This document shows, in pieces, positions 10,543 to 18,213 of a DNA stretch of 64,000 nucleotides; position 1 is the first letter of the stretch, and every line of letters begins with the position of its first letter. The position numbers and the translations under genes are program-made. Below the pieces are notes generated by a model. That model was not told the DNA's origin. It searched no databases and saw only the letters and a list, made by a program, of their open reading frames with translations. Location: positions 124,001 through 188,000 of the forward strand of contig NZ_CP013634.1 in the NCBI RefSeq assembly GCF_001664485.1, written 5' to 3'. The DNA is from Rhizobium sp. N324 (GTDB taxonomy: Bacteria > Pseudomonadota > Alphaproteobacteria > Rhizobiales > Rhizobiaceae).

Positions 10543-12513
10543 CTAGTCGGCGGCACGCACGGGCCAATTGCTCGGGACTAAACCGCGTCCGGAGGCTCGG
10601 GTCCACCGTTCCCGTGTCGCCGCGACATAACGGGGATCATCGGCGAAAAACGCGTGCTCGATTAGAATAACTTGCAGGCCGGCCCGCCGAGCGGTTTCGG
10701 CGAACAAGAAATAGACGTGGCGTCGCATGGCAATGATGTCTTCGTCCTCTTCATCGTCGCCTGTAGCCGTAATCGTGCGTTCGTCGCGCGGCTCTTCGCC
10801 CTTTGCAGGAAAATAGGGGCGACTGATCTGATCAAATACCAGCACACCTGGAACCGGCGAGCCGGCCTCGCCAAGGAAATGCTGGAGGGCGAAGGAAAGT
10901 GCGATATGGATGGCGAGATAGTTCTGGTCAGAGCCAACATCTGCCATCTGCAGTACGATGCTGCTGTCGGACTCGATCACCGCGACTTCTGGTTCTGCCG
11001 ATGAGAAATATAGCTCAGATCCCACGCACGGCTCGATTGTTGGAAGGTTTGAGAAGGCCTCGGTGGCATATTGCGAGATTTTGCGTTCGGCACGGCGCAA
11101 CCTGACGAGACGAGCGTCGCGGTCTACCAGACCTTCAAGTTCTCGAATCTGCGATTTTAAAACAGTCAGGTCACGTCCATCGGGTCGGCTTTCATCATTC
11201 ATCGTTTCAACGAAAAATGATACGCGTCCCAAGAGATGAGCGCGCAGATGAGCGAGACTCGCGAACATCCTGGCGTCGTCCGACTGCCGCAGCCAAGTCC
11301 TGATTTTGTCGTCAACGCTCTTGAGACCCTTATTAATCTCCGCGCGCTTGGTCTGCAGTGCGCCATCGAATTCAATGAGTTTGGGCTTTACTCGGTCGAC
11401 AGCGGCACTTTCGCTGCTCACCTTGAACAGGGTTGCTCGCAAGGCTTCGACGGTGTTGACGCCAACGTCGGACGGCTGCTCGCAGACCGGGCAAACATGC
11501 CCGACACCATCGAGTTTAAGATGGGAAGCCAGCATTAGCTTCTCACGTTGTTTGCGGACTGTGCCCTCGAACCCCGAAACTTCCTCTATGACACTCTGCG
11601 CTGCGGCAGCTTGGCGCCTAACCTCACTAAGTTCGGCCAACAATGCCTTTCTTTCCCGGTGCAGTTCCGTAAGTTGACCTTCACTTGGAACGACCTTTGC
11701 CTTGGCCGTATCTTGATTCAATGCATTCAGCCTTTCCAATAATTCGGCATCTGGAGTATCAGCTGGCGTGGGTTCGGCCATCTCCAATCGCTCTGCCTCC
11801 GCCAAAAGACTGAACGCGCGGTCACGAAACGCACTGGCCGCAGTCGCACGGGTGCGTGCTCGACGCTCCTCCAATTCCAAGGTTCGCTGTAGTTGGCGGA
11901 GCCGCCGCTCATTTAGGGCGCTAGCCTCGTCGGTTGCGCGCAAAAAATACGGTATCGTCGCGACGATGTCGGGTGCCTTGTCTGCGCGTTCAAGTCCATG
12001 CAGAAGTACCTGTTCGCTGTAGATCACCTCCTTGGTGACGAACATGTACGGAGTGACGTGGCGAACAGTGGCGCGGCCGCGCGTCTTTCCCCAGGCGTCA
12101 GGCTCCCCGGCCAGGTCGCCAATGCCGAATGCGCGCTCGAGGAAGGCTTTGGCTGCGTCGAGGGTCGTCGGCCCCTCGAATTTGTCCACCGTCGTCGGCA
12201 GAGGCAGATGGCGTCCTGAGCTCGCGAACATCTGATGACTTGTGACCTGGCCCATTGCTGGAATCAGCCGACCGACAATCATCTCGTCCTCGCCAGCAGT
12301 CCACTTGATACCGACTGCAATGCTGCGCTTTCGGACATATGCGGGCAGTTCGCACCGGCTTGACCCCAAACAATAGTCGATCGCCTTGATGAGAGCCGAC
12401 TTACCTGTGCCGGACGCGCCAGTTATGATGTTGACGCCTGGTTCAAAGGTGACAGGACGATGCCGGCCATCAAGGCCGAGGAAGAAGATCGAGGCGATGT
12501 TCCAGCGGATCAA
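10543..12513 (-). CDS. DUF3732 SMC/Rad50-like ATPase of an ABC-3C defence system
   Basis: A 656-residue SMC/Rad50-type ABC ATPase. Walker A is GASGTGKSA (residues 32-40). Coiled-coil arms (about 196-330 and 353-410) flank a CPVC motif (341-344) placed like a Rad50 zinc hook. The C-terminal half carries a signature-like ADVGSDQN and a Walker B LVFDQ (558-562) followed by PYFP, typical of DUF3732. The start is a TTG overlapping the upstream stop in TTGA, so it is translationally coupled. Families like this power three-component (ABC-3C) conflict systems; the target here is unknown. Confidence 0.85.
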   Translation of the reverse strand: MIRWNIASIFFLGLDGRHRPVTFEPGVNIITGASGTGKSALIKAIDYCLGSSRCELPAYVRKRSIAVGIKWTAGEDEMIVGRLIPAMGQVTSHQMFASSGRHLPLPTTVDKFEGPTTLDAAKAFLERAFGIGDLAGEPDAWGKTRGRATVRHVTPYMFVTKEVIYSEQVLLHGLERADKAPDIVATIPYFLRATDEASALNERRLRQLQRTLELEERRARTRATAASAFRDRAFSLLAEAERLEMAEPTPADTPDAELLERLNALNQDTAKAKVVPSEGQLTELHRERKALLAELSEVRRQAAAAQSVIEEVSGFEGTVRKQREKLMLASHLKLDGVGHVCPVCEQPSDVGVNTVEALRATLFKVSSESAAVDRVKPKLIEFDGALQTKRAEINKGLKSVDDKIRTWLRQSDDARMFASLAHLRAHLLGRVSFFVETMNDESRPDGRDLTVLKSQIRELEGLVDRDARLVRLRRAERKISQYATEAFSNLPTIEPCVGSELYFSSAEPEVAVIESDSSIVLQMADVGSDQNYLAIHIALSFALQHFLGEAGSPVPGVLVFDQISRPYFPAKGEEPRDERTITATGDDEEDEDIIAMRRHVYFLFAETARRAGLQVILIEHAFFADDPRYVAATRERWTRASGRGLVPSNWPVRAAD

Positions 12514-12995
12514 AGGGTCAGTCCCATCGTGTCATAGATTGTTTTTGTCGAGCCCGCAGTCGCGCTCCAATACCCGAGGCGGTCGGCATAACGCACAGAT
12601 CGAGTGAGGTCATCCGAAAGCCCGGAGGTGAGATCCTTTTTCAGACCTGGAGTACCCACAACCAGACGCGCGCCCTCAGACAGTCTAACCGCGTGCGAGA
12701 AACAGCCCAGCCGGATCGCGCCTGCGACAAAATCCATAGAGCTGTTTAATCTTTCAGCCAGATTGACCTGGATCTGCGGGCTACGCTCAAGCCATTCCTG
12801 AAGACCTGTCTTGCGATTCGTTCGATCGAAACTCGGATGCAAATCGCCTGAGATCGTGAGCGGCAACGCCAGGTAGGCGACTGGCAGTTCCGGGCCGTTT
12901 GGATTGACTTCGACGAACCCACGCACGAAGGAGACGAGCAGGTATGCGCCAAAGGCGGGATTTGTCTCTGCATAAAGGTCATGCGCGATCTTCAT
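12510..12995 (-). CDS. ABC-3C system middle component
   Basis: A 161-residue protein encoded between the effector and the ATPase, overlapping each by four bases (ATGA upstream, TTGA downstream). Size, position and the pattern NPAFGAYLLVSFVRGF, then LALPLTISGDLHP, then a C-terminal AGSTKTIYDTMGLTL fit the middle-component proteins of ABC-3C systems. These are thought to bridge the ATPase and the effector. No catalytic motif is evident. Confidence 0.75.
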   Translation of the reverse strand: MKIAHDLYAETNPAFGAYLLVSFVRGFVEVNPNGPELPVAYLALPLTISGDLHPSFDRTNRKTGLQEWLERSPQIQVNLAERLNSSMDFVAGAIRLGCFSHAVRLSEGARLVVGTPGLKKDLTSGLSDDLTRSVRYADRLGYWSATAGSTKTIYDTMGLTL

Positions 12996-14200
12996 GCGTC
13001 GTCAGCCAAAAGGGCCAGGTATTCGGGGTGCCAGCCAACCTCCCGGTCGATCGCCAGCACCTGATAACTCCCTCGAATATAGTAGGGGGCCTCGAACCCG
13101 GCAACGATCGGTCGAATTGTCGTCGGCGCGTCGTTGTGTGCCCACCGCAGAAGCCCAAGACCTTTGTTGCGCTTTTCGACCTCCTCAAGCGCCTCACAGA
13201 TTTCGACGATTTCTACATGCTTATCTGACCAATGTTCCTTGAGAACATGATCATAGGAGGCAATCTTGGTCGCCATTCCGGGTCGTTCGTTCACCCATCG
13301 CGAACGCTGCTGACGCGCCTTCCATTCTTCGCGAATTGCCTTAACCAGATCATGACTTTTGCCGTCGACCAAACTGATTTGCCGGGTGAGCATGCCGTCT
13401 GGCTGATAATCGGCTGGATAGGCCATCGTCTCGAAATCTGCCGTAAGCCTGTCCTGCTCAATATCACCGATCAGTTCGGTAATATGCTCTTGCAATTCGC
13501 CGCGCAAGATGAATTGAGGTCTCTTCCCGCAGAGGGAATAGACGACCTGCCGATCCCACCATTCGATAAGGCGTCGCGCAACCTTTCCGCGATCGTCCGG
13601 CTTGATCAGCGTCAGGAGTTGCGCGATCGCGCCTTCCATCTCATTGATCGGCAGACTGCCTGCCTGTGTTCGAGCTTGGCGCAATAAGTTCAGTCTTGCC
13701 TCGGGCGTCAGGTTCAGGAAGGCTTGGCATCCTGCTATCCGGTCCTTGTGTGGCCGCGGCTTGTCTGCTTGGGCTGCTGCTTCCCGCTCGGCGACAACAC
13801 GCTCTGCCTCATTGACGAGCGCGGCGACGAGCGGTTTCCGGTCAGCCTCGGGCGTGTTGAGAGCCTCTAAGACGCTTCCTGCTGCGATAGGAGCGACCGT
13901 GACGAGGTGGAATTGCGTCTCCGATAACGTCAGCCGGGGAAGGATGTCGATCCAGACCTTGAGCGTCCGCCAAAGCCCCTTCGAACTGATTGTTATCGCC
14001 GTGGGGGAAGACAAGAGAGAGTGTTTGAGCTGGAACAAAAGGCGCTGCCCGTTGTCCTTCAGCTCAACGTCGTCCGCGCTTTCAATAGCAACGGCTCCAT
14101 CGTCTCCTGTTAATGCAACCAGGGTCTTCAACGCAAAGAACGACTGATAGTAAAAGCCAAGGGCGGCTGGACCGGCTGCATGGCTGCTATCATCTGTCAT
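12992..14200 (-). CDS. ABC-3C effector: nuclease-like N-terminus with ABC-3C C-terminal domain
   Basis: A 402-residue protein, first gene of the operon. The N-terminus GFYYQSFFALKTLVAL leads to IESADDVEL (39-47) and LFQLKHS (55-61). This spacing of acidic residues and Q-x-K resembles a PD-(D/E)xK nuclease of the Cap4/DUF4297 type. The C-terminus (YYIRGSYQVLAID then VGWHPEY) matches the domain shared by ABC-3C effectors. A role in cutting nucleic acid once licensed by the ATPase is inferred. The reading of the active site comes from motifs only. Confidence 0.75.
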   Translation of the reverse strand: MTDDSSHAAGPAALGFYYQSFFALKTLVALTGDDGAVAIESADDVELKDNGQRLLFQLKHSLLSSPTAITISSKGLWRTLKVWIDILPRLTLSETQFHLVTVAPIAAGSVLEALNTPEADRKPLVAALVNEAERVVAEREAAAQADKPRPHKDRIAGCQAFLNLTPEARLNLLRQARTQAGSLPINEMEGAIAQLLTLIKPDDRGKVARRLIEWWDRQVVYSLCGKRPQFILRGELQEHITELIGDIEQDRLTADFETMAYPADYQPDGMLTRQISLVDGKSHDLVKAIREEWKARQQRSRWVNERPGMATKIASYDHVLKEHWSDKHVEIVEICEALEEVEKRNKGLGLLRWAHNDAPTTIRPIVAGFEAPYYIRGSYQVLAIDREVGWHPEYLALLADDA

Positions 14201-14650
14201 AGAGAAGCGCTTTCGTAAAATTGTTCTAAAGCGCCGCTGGCCGCACCAGAGAAGCTTAGTCGGTTTTAGATTTTGGTTCTCAGGTCTTCGATAACGCCAT
14301 CAGCGGAGTTATCCGTATCCAGAGCCCGGAACAAGGGGACTCACATTGGTACACGTAACCGATAAACGACACCGCGGCTGAAAACTTCGCACTATCTGCC
14401 AAGATAAGTCTACACCCTTCAAGTACCTGCAAATTCCGAATCAATCTGCTCGGATTTTCTCATTCGTTCAACTTTAGGTTTGAGTTTTTCTGATGTTTTG
14501 CATAAATATTTTCCGGGGTAGGTCTACTTGTGATCTGTTGATGAAAAAATGATACGCCATATATGCACGCCGACAGCGGGCTATAGGTGGCAAGTAGGAC
14601 GGGTGTCCTCATAGTGGGGAGCATGTCGGCTCGGATTGCGGTGAGTGGTT
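14201..14650. other. Divergent intergenic region of the defence-like island
   Basis: About 450 bases between two divergent operons, noticeably AT-richer than the flanking chromosome. I saw no convincing ORF. It must hold the promoters of both the ABC-3C operon and the pentapeptide/nucleotidyltransferase operon, but I could not assign -35/-10 boxes or an operator with confidence. Confidence 0.5.
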
Positions 14651-15526
14651 ATGGATAACTTAGTAAGTGGCGACACTTCGGACAAACGCCCGCTCATGGA
14701 CAAAATACCGGACATGCCGGCCATTCAACGAGCTACAGTAGCGCGCAAGACTGTGCGCAATGCCTCGTGGAAGGCATCGGAGATATGCGACTTAAACGCC
14801 CTCAAGACGACGTTCGAGAACTGCGACTTCAGCTATTCCATCATTGACGGTGGCTACTTTCGCGATGCCGTGTTCCGCAATTGTCGTTTCTCCGGCACCA
14901 AGTTTTTCGATTGTAATTTCAAAAGCGCCAACTTCTACAAATGCGACTTCAGTTTCGCGCGCTTCAGCACTTGCCTGATCGATACAGCCGAGATCATCGC
15001 ATCGCTGCCGGATCAGCCGAACATTCGACGGGAATCCTTGCAGAACCTCAAGGCCAACGCAGTTGAAGCTGGCGACTTCGCGAGCCTGGGTCTCCTGACC
15101 CTACAGGAAATCGAGGCTGCACAACGTCACTACAGGTATGCCCTCAGGGGTTACGACAGCTACTACAGAAACAAGTATCCAAATATGCTTTCCAAGGTGC
15201 GTGCCTGCGCGAACCTGGTAGGGCTGTGGTTGGGTGGACTTATATGGGGCCACGGAGAACGGCCTTGGCGGCTTGCATCGAGCTGCTTCGTGATACTTTG
15301 TTTTCTGGCTCTCGTAAATTTCTGGAGCCTCTTGCCGCGCGTTACTTGGAGCGAAACAGACAAGGGGCTGGCCTCGCTCGACTATGTTTTCAGGCTTTTC
15401 CTTGATCTCAATCCCAACCCGACGTTCGCTGGCTTCACGGCGGTCGATTTCGCGATCGTGGCGATGAGGTACATTTACATCGGGCTCTTCATATCAGTTC
15501 TCTACAAGTCGATCTCCCACAGATGA
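14651..15526 (+). CDS. Pentapeptide-repeat membrane protein
   Basis: A 291-residue protein. Residues about 50-115 form pentapeptide repeats with the regular A/C(D/N)F spacing (for example NCDFSYSIIDGGYF, NCRFSGTKFFDCNF, KCDFSFARF). A helical linker follows, then two hydrophobic segments (SCFVILCFLALVNFW and VAMRYIYIGLFISVLY) separated by an amphipathic loop. This layout, soluble sensor plus two-helix membrane anchor or pore, is seen in predicted conflict-system effectors. An in-frame GTG at 14645 is an alternative start. The stop overlaps the next start as ATGA. Function is unknown. Confidence 0.8.
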   Translation: MDNLVSGDTSDKRPLMDKIPDMPAIQRATVARKTVRNASWKASEICDLNALKTTFENCDFSYSIIDGGYFRDAVFRNCRFSGTKFFDCNFKSANFYKCDFSFARFSTCLIDTAEIIASLPDQPNIRRESLQNLKANAVEAGDFASLGLLTLQEIEAAQRHYRYALRGYDSYYRNKYPNMLSKVRACANLVGLWLGGLIWGHGERPWRLASSCFVILCFLALVNFWSLLPRVTWSETDKGLASLDYVFRLFLDLNPNPTFAGFTAVDFAIVAMRYIYIGLFISVLYKSISHR

Positions 15527-16218
15527 CCGGCGGAACTTTGCTCGCATCATATGTTTTTGGATCTGTTGGCAGAGGTCAGGCGGACCATCTCAGCGATCTC
15601 GACATTCTTGCCGTGGTCGAAAACGCCAAAGGTAAGGTCCCCGAGAACGTTGTACTGGCAACCGTGCCGGCAACGCTCCGTCGTATGAAATCTTCGATCT
15701 CATGGTACGGCGAGAACCGACTGCGTGAAATGTTCGCTAATGGTGAGCTTTTTGCCTGGCATCTCCATCGCGAGACGCGTCCGCTTTTCGATACTCAAGG
15801 GTTCTTGGCCAAACTTGGCACGCCATCGCCTTACAGAGATACGGAGAGGGACGTCGCATCGTTCATCAAGGTTATGCGCGAGATACCCGCACAGATCGCT
15901 CTCAACCAAGGCAATGCGATCTATGAGGCCGGCCTGATCTACGTGTGTCTCCGCAATATTGCCATGTCTGCTTCTTGGGACCTCTGTGACGCACCTGATT
16001 TTTCCAGGTATTCCATTTTCAATCTTGGAGGGGTACCGCGCTGTCCGTTGTCCCAGGTCGAGTTTGAGCAGGCGATGTTTTGCCGGATGGCGGGACAGCG
16101 GGGTGCGCCGCCACCGGACGGTGTTGACGCGGCGTTCGTTATTGATGTGCACTCCCGCGTTTGGCCATGGTTGGAAGCATTGAGCGAGAGGTTATCGGGA
16201 GAGGGAACGAGTGGATAA
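15523..16218 (+). CDS. Pol-beta superfamily nucleotidyltransferase
   Basis: A 231-residue protein with the nucleotidyltransferase signature GSVGRG followed by SDLDI within the first ~30 residues, which supplies the phosphate-binding Gly-Ser and two metal-binding Asp residues. A third carboxylate was not obvious. The remainder is helical, with GELFAWHLHRETRPL typical of larger NTase-fold proteins. It is translationally coupled to the pentapeptide gene (ATGA) and overlaps the next gene by eight bases. It could modify a protein or RNA in a toxin-antitoxin-like system; this is inference. Confidence 0.75.
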   Translation: MTGGTLLASYVFGSVGRGQADHLSDLDILAVVENAKGKVPENVVLATVPATLRRMKSSISWYGENRLREMFANGELFAWHLHRETRPLFDTQGFLAKLGTPSPYRDTERDVASFIKVMREIPAQIALNQGNAIYEAGLIYVCLRNIAMSASWDLCDAPDFSRYSIFNLGGVPRCPLSQVEFEQAMFCRMAGQRGAPPPDGVDAAFVIDVHSRVWPWLEALSERLSGEGTSG

Positions 16219-16549
16219 TCAAACAAGACGGACCCGCTTCGAATCTCGGATTAAAATAGAGCGCGAGTTCTTATCGGTGGTAAACGCCGTTTTCGGTCAA
16301 GGTTGTCCCTTATCCGGAATGACCGGTGACGCGATTAATCACTGGGAAAAGCAGGCTAGCTCTGACGCGCAAGGTCCGAGCGTTGAGGGGATAGCGGCTC
16401 TTCTGAGAGAAGCCTCGGCCAGAGCGGAACTTATGGCAGACGACAGTAAAGATGTTTTCGAACCGGATCGGCGGGAGCTGAATTCTCTTGCGAGCGTTCA
16501 TGATCTTCTAGTCCTAGAGCTGTCCTTGTTTTCAACCGAAGCCCGTTGA
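16211..16549 (+). CDS. Small helical protein of the pentapeptide/NTase operon
   Basis: A 112-residue charged, helical protein starting with GTG inside the end of the nucleotidyltransferase gene. I do not recognise the family. Eight bases of overlap with the preceding gene and matching direction suggest it is the third component of the same system, perhaps the partner or antidote of the NTase. Confidence 0.6.
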   Translation: MDNQTRRTRFESRIKIEREFLSVVNAVFGQGCPLSGMTGDAINHWEKQASSDAQGPSVEGIAALLREASARAELMADDSKDVFEPDRRELNSLASVHDLLVLELSLFSTEAR

Positions 16550-16943
16550 ATGTAGGTGAGTAGAGAGACTGTCGGAAATTTCGACGGTTTTTTCTCGCCT
16601 GAGAGTTGGGTCGGAGGCCGTAGGTAGACGGCACGCTGGCGCTCGTTCGTCGCCGTGGCTAAGCTTCTCGGCTGGTCGACATGGGCGAAGCAGGTGTCTT
16701 CAGCACTCGCAGCGTTTGTCATGTCGGCATTAGTGGTCAGCCTCGGGATGTCACCGTCGCACTGGTCGGCGGGGGCACTGGCAGCCATACCGGTCGTCTT
16801 GATCAGGTGTCGAGGAACTGCATCATATCGATCAACGGCTTGTATCTGACCAGAAAGTATGCAGCTTTGACGCCCATTGCCAACCGCATCATAGATTGGA
16901 TACTCGCAAAAATCGTGCGAACATTACTACTCGGATCGATTGA
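16550..16943. other. Gap of about 390 bases with possible gene remnant
   Basis: Besides the possible terminator, the stretch holds a GTG-started frame (16655-16849) with two hydrophobic segments (ALAAFVMSALVVSLGM and WSAGALAAIPVVLI). Another frame continues with ANRIIDWILAKIVRTLLLG up to 16971. This could be a decayed small membrane protein. I do not call a gene. Confidence 0.3.
16570..16593 (+). terminator. Possible terminator after the pentapeptide/NTase operon
   Basis: GTCGGAAATTTCGAC, a near-palindrome, is followed by GG and a run of six T about 20 bases after the last stop. The stem is short, so this is tentative. Confidence 0.4.
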
Positions 16944-17834
16944 ATGGACTCTGACGAAATCGTTTCTCTGACCGGCTCGGATTTCACTTATAACTACAAG
17001 GAGCTTCCAACTCGTTGCTCCGATAGTGAGATTCAAAATTATATCAGCCGAACGCGTGATTTATTTAATCCCATCGCGCGTGTTTTTGAAGACGCTAACA
17101 ATACCGAATGGTTTATTCGAAGCTATCTTGCATTGAAATACGTGTTGGGCTCTACGGTGCTTGCCAACTCTGCTGAATATGCCGAAGAGCGAAACTTACA
17201 GGTGACGCTGCCATATCTCCGATACTACACTATCTTAAACTGCAGTCGCGCATTTCTTCTGACCCTTCCGTGCCTTGATTGGCGGGGTGAAAAGACAATT
17301 GAAATGACGCACAGCAATATACTCAACCTGACTGGCGACAAGCTAAAACGGCTCGGTCAGCGTCACGAAGATACGGTGAAACCGAGGCTGCTCGCCGCTA
17401 AAGACCAACGGGAATTGTTCTCCTACAGATTTCCGTCAACGGCTTTGCGCATATTCGGCGATGACATTGTATCAGTTGAAGAGGCGATAGATATCGCCCG
17501 CCTTCTGACGGATTTGGCGCAAATCAATCTCGCCTGCCTCGAAAGTCGGGTAAACAGGTATCATCCTCAAAGAAAGTTCGGTCTGCTCGATATCGATGAC
17601 ATGTGGCATACCATGCAATACGATGGCGTCACCGCATCTCTCATCGATGATGAGGATTACAGCCGGGTTGCGTATTTCGTTCGGAAGTACACAGGCCCCG
17701 CGTCCCTCGGAGCCTTAGCCACGGATGGACTTGTCGACGAGTTCTTTAGCGCGTGGTCTCCAGTGGATGACATTGATCATCAGGTCGCCTTCAATGCAGA
17801 TCGGCAATGGAATCTGTTGCTAGATGTATGGTGA
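16944..17834 (+). CDS. Hypothetical protein, 296 aa, unknown family
   Basis: A predominantly helical, soluble protein with lower GC and different codon use from the surrounding chromosome. I do not recognise a domain; there is no signal peptide or membrane helix. Segments such as RYYTILNCSRAFLLTLPCLD and AIDIARLLTDLAQINLACLE look like amphipathic helices. It follows the defence-like operons in the same direction, so it may be another accessory or defence gene. Confidence 0.65.
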   Translation: MDSDEIVSLTGSDFTYNYKELPTRCSDSEIQNYISRTRDLFNPIARVFEDANNTEWFIRSYLALKYVLGSTVLANSAEYAEERNLQVTLPYLRYYTILNCSRAFLLTLPCLDWRGEKTIEMTHSNILNLTGDKLKRLGQRHEDTVKPRLLAAKDQRELFSYRFPSTALRIFGDDIVSVEEAIDIARLLTDLAQINLACLESRVNRYHPQRKFGLLDIDDMWHTMQYDGVTASLIDDEDYSRVAYFVRKYTGPASLGALATDGLVDEFFSAWSPVDDIDHQVAFNADRQWNLLLDVW

Positions 17835-17858
17835 TAGCCTGATGGGTTTCATCGAGTA

Positions 17859-18005
17859 ATGTTCTCAGAATACATGGTAAAGGACATTGCCACGGGAATT
17901 CAATGTGATGAGTTCTTAAAAAAACTGCAGGTCGTGAGTTCGTATACGTTCAAGGCAACCAACTCCAGTTATCCTAAAAAGTTTTCACCCGGTCATGATT
18001 GTTAA
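17859..18005 (+). CDS. Possible small ORF, 48 aa
   Basis: An ATG-started frame encoding MFSEYMVKDIATGIQCDEFL and about 28 more residues, ending at 18005. It lies in an otherwise empty 379-base gap (17835-18213) of low GC. It could be a small gene or the remnant of a larger one. The rest of the gap shows nothing I can name. Confidence 0.25.
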   Translation: MFSEYMVKDIATGIQCDEFLKKLQVVSSYTFKATNSSYPKKFSPGHDC

Positions 18006-18213
18006 AGTAGCTTGGCCCGATGACCGCGCTTTTCATCATCCATCCAGCATTGCATAGAGCGGGCGAGAAATGCTTCCGGCCGCCCAGAACACACGACGAC
18101 AAACGCAAGTCCAGGTCAAAGCGTTGTCAAACTGAACACCTCTGGCGCCTCGCAGCGGTTCAGGGCATCCTATGATGGCTGAAATTGTGTTTATGGCAGT
18201 TGGAGGAATGCTG

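Noticed and set aside
16655..16849. Small two-helix membrane ORF
   Set aside because: GTG start without a ribosome site and unnatural C-terminus; mentioned only as a possible remnant.
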